Origin: Cyanothece sp. BG0011
Lineage (GTDB): Bacteria; Cyanobacteriota; Cyanobacteriia; Cyanobacteriales; Microcystaceae
Reading direction: 5' to 3'
Length of the DNA: 43,021 nt
NCBI RefSeq assembly: GCF_003013815.1
Contig: NZ_PRLH01000012.1
Span: 1-43,021 of the forward strand
Part shown: in pieces, positions 26,801 to 31,703 of the stretch
Layout of the letters: each line of letters starts with the position of its first letter
Position numbering within the stretch: position 1 is the stretch's first letter
Notes under the pieces: model-generated
The model's input: only the letters and a program-made list of their open reading frames with translations
The model's database searches: none
Told to the model about the DNA's origin: nothing
Made by a program: the position numbers and the translations under genes

Positions 26801-27000
26801 TCGCCACTCTTAAAAATGGAACCGAGTTGGCCATTGGTAAAGTCAGGGATAATCAGTACAAAGACACCGTGTTTACGGGCAAAGAAGCTGACCTCAAGAT
26901 TACCCCCTTCAAAGACGGACGACATCGACAACAGTTTCGAGTTACAGCAGTTTGCGACTTTATGAGGTACAGTAGCAACAATGAGCAAACCAATTTCTAA
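23893..27000 (+). CDS. Two-barrel RNA polymerase-like protein (cellular RdRP / YonO / beta-prime superfamily)
   Basis: A 1035-residue protein. Residues 408-454 run TRSPL...HINPTTAAKHLQADFDGDR, matching the second double-psi beta-barrel of RNA polymerase beta-prime (NRAPTLH...LHPLVCAAYNADFDGDQ); D450, D452 and D454 would bind the catalytic metal. At 169-177, FRIAKGTLA (K173, G174) matches the lysine-glycine motif of the first barrel in eukaryotic-type RdRPs. After the catalytic loop, CADNQIGLIANQIM recalls the DNLGxIxNAH motif of those RdRPs. Both barrels in one chain argue for a single-subunit polymerase. The promoter region has TTCTTATATATTA. The last 15 or so residues are encoded by an IS630 remnant; the native tail lies at 27366-27566. 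Template and product are unknown. Confidence 0.75.
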   Translation: MGIELTHFDTKTRQPLNIDEKIDNCIAEYLFPEAKFQIGHMDPETVKENDLAPRPDRSLQFSSGKRLYYSNELVGEQLFPKPSDRAAYGSLPFTPVNKRLDIKQARVLVIDDETGNSGGVLHDKEFAKNLVGDCYGKMSFELAQELTGKDNTPIQFRLGIRPQEGNDAFRIAKGTLAPDIRLDDLGSTQNDRGIKVEADANVVKDLNLGEYDFILASSMFKGRKGEQAIAPGSYKLNLGLGLKTEAEYGKQKLGVQVLVNYPKGVEQDILPIVKKKARELRDSLDSPAALANAFIKYYEDKQELQATATEEEKEFLPLFDAFEEEPARLSSEEALYKLLKTDLDNHGQLLEHPYVVDQLKGFVQSRWKELGFSGGVRIKSALAQPTNKLGEDEICAPNLPDGKEVIVTRSPLVNSNGVIILKNKHIPELMRLNGSIHINPTTAAKHLQADFDGDRLAYERADKYPTLAAEIKDKLLPQNRYPDIVKRDKVPYTGSFEKIAIQCADNQIGLIANQIMKSVAIYNDTYARPDEEKPEMVKKAAYYYRGVLAKAEKKGIDIPKTYSSQMKRVAQLADVKQLHSGHIDGALATIRSIQLNAVADLGNELQVAVDGPKSASRPNMDKFAVIKAASNCVKVGFMPDRKDQDVFLDRPAMVTTYSPIDTMLRAVNTEFMESTLSITPRLTHTFRDLFPKPDDQYLDIAKEIQGEFNDRLKHAMEMSNIYNNNPELAQTHLRLPWKDQQIPITRSDLRDPSIAIDQELTVSISPRPGDLDIPNREVAYAHIDGEKKLLGAVAINDLTTAGETIKPFKTEPLIVPGITESQVEVAWRSLDSYTRAIQDKYDSGEKAQIAQGMWHVSHSRSEFATKKALAAFRVFPEESLAQLKELQLDQLQVVGLQYDTNKFKGQDLESQTLQCEMVMQEIPSKNGPKLMRGVAVEGQFLGPLQQESPGYPIDTIFKAEFVPDPPAKAIATLKNGTELAIGKVRDNQYKDTVFTGKEADLKITPFKDGRHRQQFRVTAVCDFMRYSSNNEQTNF

Positions 27001-27370
27001 TATCACATTCTGTGATCAAATCTAATCCAAAAGAGATTGCTTTTTCGAGAGTTTCACGGGAACGCGCAGCTACTTTTCGTAAATAAGCTTTAAGTTTAGA
27101 CCAGCAATTTTCTATGGGATTAAAATCAGGAGAATAAGGAGATAAGTAAATTAAAGAAGCACCTACTGATTGTATTTTTTCTTGAACTCCCTTAACTTTG
27201 TGAGCCGGTAAATTATCCATTACTACACAAGCACCTGGCCAAAGTTGGGGTAGTAAAACTTTATCTAAAAAAACTTGAAAAGCTATACCATTTATTCCTC
27301 CTTCTAGAGTCATTCCTCCTATAAAACCTTTAAGAGCAATCGCTCCAATTAAACTTACAGCGGTTGCTAG
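26945..27370 (-). mobile_element. IS630-family remnant inside the polymerase gene
   Basis: The left end CAGCAGTTTGCGACTTTATGAGG follows a TA (26943-26944), as expected for IS630 elements that insert at TA. Only the transposase C-terminal half remains. From about 27366 the plus strand returns to polymerase-like coding sequence, so the other IS end and part of the host gene have been deleted. Confidence 0.75.
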
Positions 27371-27433
27371 ACTGGCCTTTCTCGATAACAATAGTCGGAA
27401 TGATGTTTCCGCGATTTTATCCCAGTCTCCCAC
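26960..27433 (-). pseudogene. IS630 transposase, C-terminal half
   Basis: SLIGAIALKGFIGGMTLEGG, VVMDNLPAHK (second catalytic aspartate) and LIYLSPYSPDFNPIENCWSKLKAYLRK (catalytic glutamate) are typical IS630 DDE transposase motifs. The N-terminal helix-turn-helix half and the first aspartate are missing. The first 22 or so codons (GDWDKIAETSFRLLLSRKAS) are antisense to the displaced tail of the polymerase gene, so they are not transposase. Confidence 0.85.
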
Positions 27434-27566
27434 AGTGACGGCTAAGCGCCCTGATTACGACTCTCCCGATTTCCCTGCATTCCGAGAGAAGGCGACTAAC
27501 TATATTCGTGGGATTACAAATACCGTACAGCAGCAGTTTGAAAAAAAGAAAGAAATTCAAAGATAA
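27366..27566 (+). pseudogene. Displaced C-terminal tail of the polymerase-like gene
   Basis: An open plus-strand frame without its own start reads AFLDNNSRNDVSAILSQSPT... RPDYDSPDFPAFREKATNY and ends QQQFEKKKEIQR then TAA at 27564-27566. It lies immediately beyond the IS630 remnant in the same orientation as the polymerase-like gene and before a terminator. I infer it was the original C-terminus, separated by insertion and deletion. Confidence 0.65.
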
Positions 27567-27599
27567 ACCCCGTAGCTAAAACAGAGAGCTACGAGGTTT
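27565..27599. terminator. Bidirectional terminator between convergent genes
   Basis: AAACCCCGTAGCT pairs with AGCTACGAGGTTT around a 9-base loop. It serves the original polymerase-gene end (plus) and the 80-aa gene (minus). Confidence 0.75.
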
Positions 27600-27600
27600 A

Positions 27601-27843
27601 TTACCATCTCTCGAAAAAGATATTATTATTGGGAACTTTCTCGATTTTTGTTTGTGGTTTGGCTTCGCACAATGTCCGTTCTCTTATTCCATAGCTCAAA
27701 GCGAGAGGCAGATTAACATCGAGTTTCCGCTCTTCTAACCACGCTTTCGCTGCTTCTTCTGCTTTTTCTCTGTGTGCGAAAGCGTTTATTGTTTCTTCTT
27801 CTTGTCCCTCATTTGTGACTAGGTAAACTGTAAAGACTTTCAT
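27601..27843 (-). CDS. Unknown 80-aa accessory protein
   Basis: MKVFTVYLVTNEGQEEETINAFAHREKAEEAAKAWLEER: a beta strand followed by a charged helix, with no family recognised. GAGG lies upstream of the ATG, and a TAGC-loop hairpin lies 33 bases upstream. It is followed at once by a terminator, so it is a one-gene unit. Confidence 0.6.
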   Translation of the reverse strand: MKVFTVYLVTNEGQEEETINAFAHREKAEEAAKAWLEERKLDVNLPLALSYGIRERTLCEAKPQTKIEKVPNNNIFFERW

Positions 27844-27876
27844 GGTCGATCCTCTTTTTTTATATCTTTATTTTAT

Positions 27877-27884
27877 GCGCTAGC
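27877..27884 (-). promoter_or_regulatory. TAGC-loop mini-hairpin, 33 nt before the 80-aa gene
   Basis: On the minus strand TGC-TAGC-GCA, with TTTTA/TAAAA able to extend the stem across a bulge. Confidence 0.7.
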
Positions 27885-28132
27885 AATATAAAAAATTAGT
27901 GTTTGCCATTTAAAGTTTGAGGCATAGGACTTGGCCTGGAATCGTCCACATCTTTGACCTCTCTGCAAATGTAAGCGTCTTTTAACTCTGGCGTATTCCC
28001 ACGGATTATTTTCCAATCATGCCAACCGAATAAACATAATAGGTGTTGCATTGTGTTAATTGAGTATTTTTGCTTAGTGAGTCAATGCGTTTAATAGTCA
28101 CGTTTCAGCACTATAAGCGCACGTTTTTGTGC

Positions 28133-28148
28133 TTTCACGCTAGTGAAA
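28133..28148 (-). promoter_or_regulatory. TAGC-loop hairpin with 6-bp stem, not next to a gene
   Basis: On the minus strand TTTCAC-TAGC-GTGAAA. The stem differs from the other copies (A:T instead of G:C at the second pair) yet is fully complementary, which supports structure over sequence. No ORF starts downstream. Confidence 0.6.
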
Positions 28149-28307
28149 AAGCGTTTTTATCGTGCTTTTCTGTGCATTACCCGTGCATACATCGTGCATT
28201 GTAGTGAGCTTTTCCACTCCAAACACTGCTTGCTTCATCAAGAAGGCAGGGTCGGCGCCGAAATCGGCAAGGTAAAAGGCGTCGAATACGCTGAGTGAGT
28301 GCTACCT

Positions 28308-28332
28308 GTAGGGTGGGCCATGCCCACCCTAC
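28308..28332. repeat. REP-like palindrome
   Basis: GTAGGGTGGGC and GCCCACCCTAC pair around CAT. Palindromes of this type are dispersed in many cyanobacterial genomes. Confidence 0.6.
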
Positions 28333-28357
28333 GATGCTTTGCAATTTACGACAGGTT

Positions 28358-28390
28358 AAAAAGAAAAAGAGAAACCTAAACGGTCTCTCT
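28358..28390 (-). terminator. Terminator of the 177-aa gene
   Basis: On the minus strand AGAGAGACC and GGTTTCTCT form a stem, followed by TTTTCTTTTT. Confidence 0.65.
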
Positions 28391-28406
28391 TTTCGGCGAT
28401 GATACC

Positions 28407-28937
28407 TTATCGGATTCGGTAGTAAATGTGCTGTGCGATGTCCACACATTTTTCAACCACTAAATCACTTCTTTGCAGGACTTGATGTTCAAGTACCCGA
28501 TGAGTATGCCAATTCGGTATACTGCGGAAATTAGCTACTAATCGTCTATCAATTAAACTCTCGGATAAACGTAACATTGGCTGATGGGGGAGTAGTTTAT
28601 AGCCATCGTGTTCAACTCGGTACACTCGACCATCTTCAAATTGAATCAAGTCTCCAATATCGGCTGACCGAGATGGTGGCTCGTATAGTAAGGTAATGTT
28701 ACCCTCTTCGTCGTAAGCCTCCGCAGGGAGCCCTTTTTGACAATATCGATAAATGATTCCTAGTCCCACTTGAAGCCCAAGCCACTCATCTTCATTCATC
28801 GACACTTTTCCGATCACAGCGATATCAACATCGTCAAACGAATATTTGGGTAGGGTTTTAGTCACAGTGTCGTGATTAGTAATCGAGCGAATTCTGGCTT
28901 GTGCCCAGTTCTTTTGTGTCAAGAGAGCGAATAACAT
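28407..28937 (-). CDS. Unknown 176-aa accessory protein
   Basis: Start chosen at MLFALLTQKN (28937) because GAAAGGAGA lies just before it; an in-frame ATG at 28964 lacks a ribosome site. The product is soluble with mixed structure; a beta-rich middle (GDLIQFEDGRVYRVEHDGYKLLP) resembles a small barrel. A TAGC-loop hairpin lies 36 bases upstream and follows directly on the terminator of the preceding gene. Family not recognised. Confidence 0.65.
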   Translation of the reverse strand: MLFALLTQKNWAQARIRSITNHDTVTKTLPKYSFDDVDIAVIGKVSMNEDEWLGLQVGLGIIYRYCQKGLPAEAYDEEGNITLLYEPPSRSADIGDLIQFEDGRVYRVEHDGYKLLPHQPMLRLSESLIDRRLVANFRSIPNWHTHRVLEHQVLQRSDLVVEKCVDIAQHIYYRIR

Positions 28938-28973
28938 GAAGTCTCCTTTCGAGATTATGTTCATGGCTACCGT

Positions 28974-28981
28974 GCGCTAGC
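28974..28981 (-). promoter_or_regulatory. TAGC-loop mini-hairpin, 36 nt before the 176-aa gene
   Basis: On the minus strand GTGC-TAGC-GCAC. It lies about a dozen bases beyond the previous gene's terminator, leaving little room for a separate upstream promoter. Confidence 0.75.
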
Positions 28982-28993
28982 ACAAAAATTAAA

Positions 28994-29027
28994 GCTCTAA
29001 TCAGGCAGTTGAATACCAGATCAGAGC
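28994..29027 (-). terminator. Terminator of the 86-aa gene
   Basis: On the minus strand GCTCTGATCTGG pairs with CCTGATTAGAGC, followed by TTTAATTTTTG. Confidence 0.7.
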
Positions 29028-29035
29028 GCTTATGC

Positions 29036-29296
29036 TTAAATCGTAGAATAACGAGAAGTAATAACTTGGTGAACTATAGCATCGAATTGTTCCCCATCAG
29101 TGATAGGCTCTAATTCTCTTAATCGGTTCACCAAATCTAACTTAACAGCTAGGAGATCCAAGTCAGACACATCGCCTTCTGCTATTCCACTGTCAGTGAA
29201 GTGATTCATTGCTAGGTCATCGCTGGAGTAAGGAATTCTCTTAGATAAACCAATAACACTGGTAGCAAGGCTGAAGATGGAGCTAATGAAGTTCAT
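29036..29296 (-). CDS. Unknown 86-aa accessory protein
   Basis: A short hydrophobic N-terminus (MNFISSIFSLATSVIGL) precedes an acidic helical remainder (DVSDLDLLAVKLDLVNRLRELEP). It may be membrane-associated. A hairpin 34 bases upstream, a 44-bp dyad further upstream and a terminator downstream make it a single-gene unit. No family recognised. Confidence 0.6.
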   Translation of the reverse strand: MNFISSIFSLATSVIGLSKRIPYSSDDLAMNHFTDSGIAEGDVSDLDLLAVKLDLVNRLRELEPITDGEQFDAIVHQVITSRYSTI

Positions 29297-29330
29297 GGTA
29301 ATTTTGTAGATTGTAGTTCACCGTAAAAAC

Positions 29331-29338
29331 GCGCTAGC
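29331..29338 (-). promoter_or_regulatory. TAGC-loop mini-hairpin, 34 nt before the 86-aa gene
   Basis: On the minus strand CGC-TAGC-GCG, with CCGT/ACGG able to close outside. Confidence 0.7.
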
Positions 29339-29368
29339 GCACACGGAGTCTTTTCACCGAGACATCTA

Positions 29369-29412
29369 CTTGGTTATAGCTACATAGCACATTGTAAATA
29401 GCTAGAACCAAG
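29369..29412. promoter_or_regulatory. 44-bp dyad (second repeat family), copy 1
   Basis: Arms CTTGGTTATAGCTA and TAGCTAGAACCAAG (one mismatch) around 16 bases. It has the same layout and inner arm as the dyad at 31400-31443. Lies 30 bases upstream of the hairpin serving the 86-aa gene. Confidence 0.65.
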
Positions 29413-29432
29413 CCCTCTGCTCAGATACCTAG

Positions 29433-29454
29433 AAAAAAAGAGGCAAAAAGCCTC
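29433..29454 (-). terminator. Terminator of the small-gene operon 30742-29475
   Basis: On the minus strand GAGGC-TTTTT-GCCTC followed by seven T. Confidence 0.8.
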
Positions 29455-29474
29455 AGTCGTTATTTATGGATAAA

Positions 29475-29801
29475 TCAGTCAGTTATTTTAAAAGAGTCCT
29501 GGTAAACCACTTGTCTAAAATCCAGACATCTGTTTCTGAGGTATTTTCTTCCATGTATCCGTCCTCGTCTTCTTTTTTTTACTTGGGCGTAATACTTGCG
29601 AGGCTTACCCTCTTTTACTTCTACATCTAGCCGCAACTCGAATTCTTCCCAGTCTCTGAGGTATGTAATTTGCTCAACACCTCTATGGGTAAAGTCTGCG
29701 GTTTCCTCAAAGCCACAGAGAAATACGAACCGCTCTATTTCGGTTCTTGCCTTTATTTCTTCGTCGGGTCTATGCTTAAGCAACGATTGCAAGTCATACA
29801 T
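29475..29801 (-). CDS. Unknown 108-aa protein, probable C-terminal frameshift
   Basis: MYDLQSLLKHRPDEEIKARTEIERFVFLCGFEE... YYAQVKKRRR. After the run of eight A (29573-29580 region) the called frame becomes arginine-rich and unconvincing. With seven A it would read EDEDGYMEENTSETDVWILDKWFTRTLLK and stop at 29484, which looks much more like protein. It overlaps the upstream gene by eight bases and is the last gene of a small operon. Function unknown. Confidence 0.55.
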   Translation of the reverse strand: MYDLQSLLKHRPDEEIKARTEIERFVFLCGFEETADFTHRGVEQITYLRDWEEFELRLDVEVKEGKPRKYYAQVKKRRRGRIHGRKYLRNRCLDFRQVVYQDSFKITD

Positions 29802-30054
29802 TATCTGAGTCCTCTAATTTTGAAAGGGCTAGTTGTGTGAGGTTCAGTACCTCTATGGGTTCTTCGGCGACTTCTTCTCCTTCTAGATATACTCGTAGTA
29901 AAAGTCGCTTATTAAAGCTCTCTATGATTACGGTGTACTCCTTCTCCTCATGGGAAAGTCGGATGATGAGCTTACTGTTCAGCTCTTCTTCTACTGTTCC
30001 ATGAGCGTCGTCATCGAGGTGAAACTTTCCAAGATAAAATTTTTCTGAAGTCAT
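29794..30054 (-). CDS. Unknown 86-aa acidic protein
   Basis: A small beta-rich protein (LIIRLSHEEKEYTVIIESFNKRLLLRVYLEGEEV). Its start overlaps the previous stop (ATGA) and its stop overlaps the next start, so it is translationally coupled on both sides. No family recognised. Confidence 0.6.
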   Translation of the reverse strand: MTSEKFYLGKFHLDDDAHGTVEEELNSKLIIRLSHEEKEYTVIIESFNKRLLLRVYLEGEEVAEEPIEVLNLTQLALSKLEDSDNV

Positions 30055-30254
30055 GAGGTTTCTCCTTGATTCTGTTTTGCGGATTCAACACTTTGAATTA
30101 AGGCGTGTTGAAAGCCTTCATTGACAAACTCTTTGAGTTCTTCTGCGATTGCCTCAAACTCTTCGTCTGAGACTGTTGCAGGGTCAACTCCGATAAGCTC
30201 TAGGTCTTCATCAGATAGCCAGAGTATGGCCTTTTCTCTCGTTTGCTTAGACAT
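30051..30254 (-). CDS. Unknown 67-aa acidic helical protein
   Basis: MSKQTREKAILWLSDEDLELIGVDPATVSDEEFEAIAEELKEF: short and acidic, predicted helical. First intact gene of a three-gene coupled run. Function unknown; small acidic plasmid proteins of this kind include antitoxins and DNA mimics, but nothing here proves either. Confidence 0.6.
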   Translation of the reverse strand: MSKQTREKAILWLSDEDLELIGVDPATVSDEEFEAIAEELKEFVNEGFQHALIQSVESAKQNQGETS

Positions 30255-30272
30255 AATATTGTCCTAATTTCC

Positions 30273-30742
30273 TCATAAACGTTGGCTTTCTAAGACTTTA
30301 TTTTCGATTTCTTTTTGTAAAGAACTTAGGTTTTCGTGTAGATTGTGAATGGCGGCATTGACTTGTTCTTTTGTAATCGTAGGAACGTCCTCAGCTTTGT
30401 TTGAACCAGAGTCGCAAATGACACTTCGGCACTGAACTTCTACTCCAAGCAACCTACTTAACAGCCCTTCGGGCGAGGCAGAAGGCAGGGGGCAGGAGGC
30501 AGGAGGGAAGATTTTAGTTACAGTAAAGCCTTGTTGCCTCGCCCAACTGGGTTTAAGTCCCCCACCAAAATCTTCGATTTGGTGGTCTTCGATTAGAGGT
30601 GGGTCTGAATCCCCCTCTAATCGGCCTCCTGCCTCCTGCCTTTCAACTCCTGCCTCCTTCAACGTCTGGGCTTCGTTAATGGGAACGATTCGACTAGGTG
30701 AGCTTGGTAGGTTCGTTGTTTTGGTTCGGTTTGAGTATTCAT
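30273..30742 (-). pseudogene. Small gene split by a 180-bp palindromic element
   Basis: An ORF begins at ATG 30742 (MNTQTEPKQRTYQAHLVESFPLTKPRR) and meets TGA at 30659-30661, exactly where a GC-rich palindromic element starts. Beyond the element the minus strand continues open as CRSVICDSGSNKAEDVPTITKEQVNAAIHNL... to a stop at 30273. I infer one original gene of roughly 90-100 codons interrupted by the element. The C-terminal part is helical; function unknown. Confidence 0.55.
30481..30660. mobile_element. 180-bp MITE-like palindromic element
   Basis: Both ends carry GGCAGGAGGCAGGAG-type sequence in inverted orientation. Two nested hairpins lie inside: CCACCAAAATCTTCGATTTGGTGG, and GATTAGAGG with CCTCTAATC. 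GGCAGGAG-rich palindromes are common dispersed elements in cyanobacteria. No target duplication is evident. Confidence 0.6.
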
Positions 30743-30770
30743 GATTCTATCAGTAAGGTGAGCAGAGAAA

Positions 30771-30785
30771 GGGGACTCAGCCCCC
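30771..30785 (-). terminator. Possible terminator of the 183-aa gene
   Basis: On the minus strand GGGGG-CTGAG-TCCCC followed by TTTCTCT. The T stretch is weak. Confidence 0.4.
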
Positions 30786-30792
30786 TCCTTGA

Positions 30793-31341
30793 TTATCCGA
30801 CAAACGGTAGGACATCGGGAATTTGACTACGATTCTCTCCGAGATAAGTTTCGATGTTTTGTCTAAGAACCGTTACTTTGATACGGCTTCTGTCAGGGTT
30901 CTTGTATGGTAATCCTAGAGCCTTAGCTGCTTTCCAGGCTTTCTTGGCGGTAATCTGAGAAACATCGACGCTGACGTTGTCATCGCTAAATATCTCGGTT
31001 CTACTTGGGACATCAGGCTCATCAACATCGAAAGGAATCAGACCCTCTTCGGGCAGTTTGAGTTCAGGACTCAGTGTACCCTCAGTGGTGTCATCAAGAG
31101 TATTCGTAGAAGGCTCTGGCTCAACCTGCGTGAGACTATCGATTAATTCATCGACATCCCAAGGGGGCCAATCGTCCTCTTCTTCTTGAGTTTGACCTGA
31201 CCCAAAGGCGATCGGTGTCATCAATTCAAGGCTACTGATATCACCCGCAAACGCAAACGTTTGTTGGTTTTTCCGTCCGTAAGTGGCGTACAGAATAAAG
31301 ATAATGGCAATAAAATCGAGTAAAATTTCTAATGATTGCAT
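30793..31341 (-). CDS. Membrane-anchored acidic protein of unknown function
   Basis: Start chosen at MQSLEILLDF (31341) after AAGGAACC; an earlier in-frame start at 31374 lies inside the hairpin region. The N-terminus is a membrane segment (LEILLDFIAIIFILYATYG), the middle is a long acidic linker, and the C-terminal 60 residues (AKKAWKAAKALGLPYKNPDRSRIKVTVLRQNIETYL) look like a small SAP/Rho-N-type nucleic-acid-binding fold. The whole would tether DNA or RNA to the membrane, which is inference. A TAGC-loop hairpin lies 35 bases upstream. Confidence 0.6.
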   Translation of the reverse strand: MQSLEILLDFIAIIFILYATYGRKNQQTFAFAGDISSLELMTPIAFGSGQTQEEEDDWPPWDVDELIDSLTQVEPEPSTNTLDDTTEGTLSPELKLPEEGLIPFDVDEPDVPSRTEIFSDDNVSVDVSQITAKKAWKAAKALGLPYKNPDRSRIKVTVLRQNIETYLGENRSQIPDVLPFVG

Positions 31342-31376
31342 GGTTGGTTCCTTGTTGTTATTTTCTAACCACATAG

Positions 31377-31384
31377 GCGCTAGC
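31377..31384 (-). promoter_or_regulatory. TAGC-loop mini-hairpin, 35 nt before the 183-aa gene
   Basis: On the minus strand GGC-TAGC-GCC. Confidence 0.7.
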
Positions 31385-31397
31385 CGATCTCATTACC

Positions 31398-31445
31398 ACC
31401 CTAGTTCTAGCTATTTATTGAAAAAATTTTAGCTAGAACTAGGGT
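31398..31445. promoter_or_regulatory. 44-bp dyad (second repeat family), copy 2, extended arms
   Basis: Perfect 16-bp arms ACCCTAGTTCTAGCTA and TAGCTAGAACTAGGGT around a 16-base AT-only spacer. Located 13 bases upstream of the hairpin before the 183-aa gene. Confidence 0.75.
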
Positions 31446-31463
31446 AGGTTTAGTGTCGGGTTT

Positions 31464-31503
31464 TTTTGAAAAAAAAATAGGAGCCTCAAAGAGAGGCTCC
31501 TAT
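31464..31503 (-). terminator. Strong terminator with no gene in front of it
   Basis: On the minus strand ATAGGAGCCTC and GAGGCTCCTAT around a short loop, then nine T. The upstream unit (hairpin 31581) has no ORF. Confidence 0.8.
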
Positions 31504-31640
31504 CCGGTGGTCAGGGAGGGGATAGTGGAGCATTAAACACGAGTGTTATTTTTAGTCTCCACTAACACTCACACGATTACGCGCTAGCGTTTCCAACCAC
31601 CGAGAAGACAGAGTAACTAATTGTCTAGAACTGGCTTATA
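31477..31640 (-). ncRNA. Candidate small RNA unit without ORF (A)
   Basis: A 46-bp dyad (31658-31703) is followed by a TAGC-loop hairpin (31581-31588), 77 bases of non-coding leader and a strong terminator. The only ATG (31533) gives 14 codons with no ribosome site. The 5' end is unknown; transcription is inferred from the signals. Confidence 0.4.
31581..31588 (-). promoter_or_regulatory. TAGC-loop mini-hairpin of ORF-less unit A
   Basis: On the minus strand ACGC-TAGC-GCGT. No gene starts 31-37 bases downstream. Confidence 0.65.
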
Positions 31641-31657
31641 GCAAGCCTTTGATGTAT

Positions 31658-31703
31658 CCGCAGCAACTACTATTTTCGTTATAAATTATTGAGGTTGCTG
31701 CGG
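31658..31703. promoter_or_regulatory. 46-bp palindromic element, copy 4
   Basis: Perfect arms CCGCAGCAAC / GTTGCTGCGG, core with CGTTATAAATTATT. It overlaps the last codons of the 376-aa gene, which end in DPQQPQ because of the repeat. Confidence 0.8.

Larger units (their letters stand above)
27885..28357. other. Gene-free region with a second oriT-like or iteron-like block
   Basis: No convincing ORF. It contains about ten GTGC/GCAC words between 28089 and 28200, a 6-bp-stem TAGC-loop hairpin at 28133-28148, and AACACTGCTTGCTTCATC (28222-28239) followed by CGCCGAAATCGGC, which closely copy the candidate oriT at 20878. It may be a second transfer origin, a duplicated remnant, or a replication origin with iterons. 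Confidence 0.4.

Noticed and set aside
28081-28200. CRISPR array in the repeated GTGC/GCAC region
   Set aside because: The repeated words are 4-7 bases with no constant repeat-spacer length.
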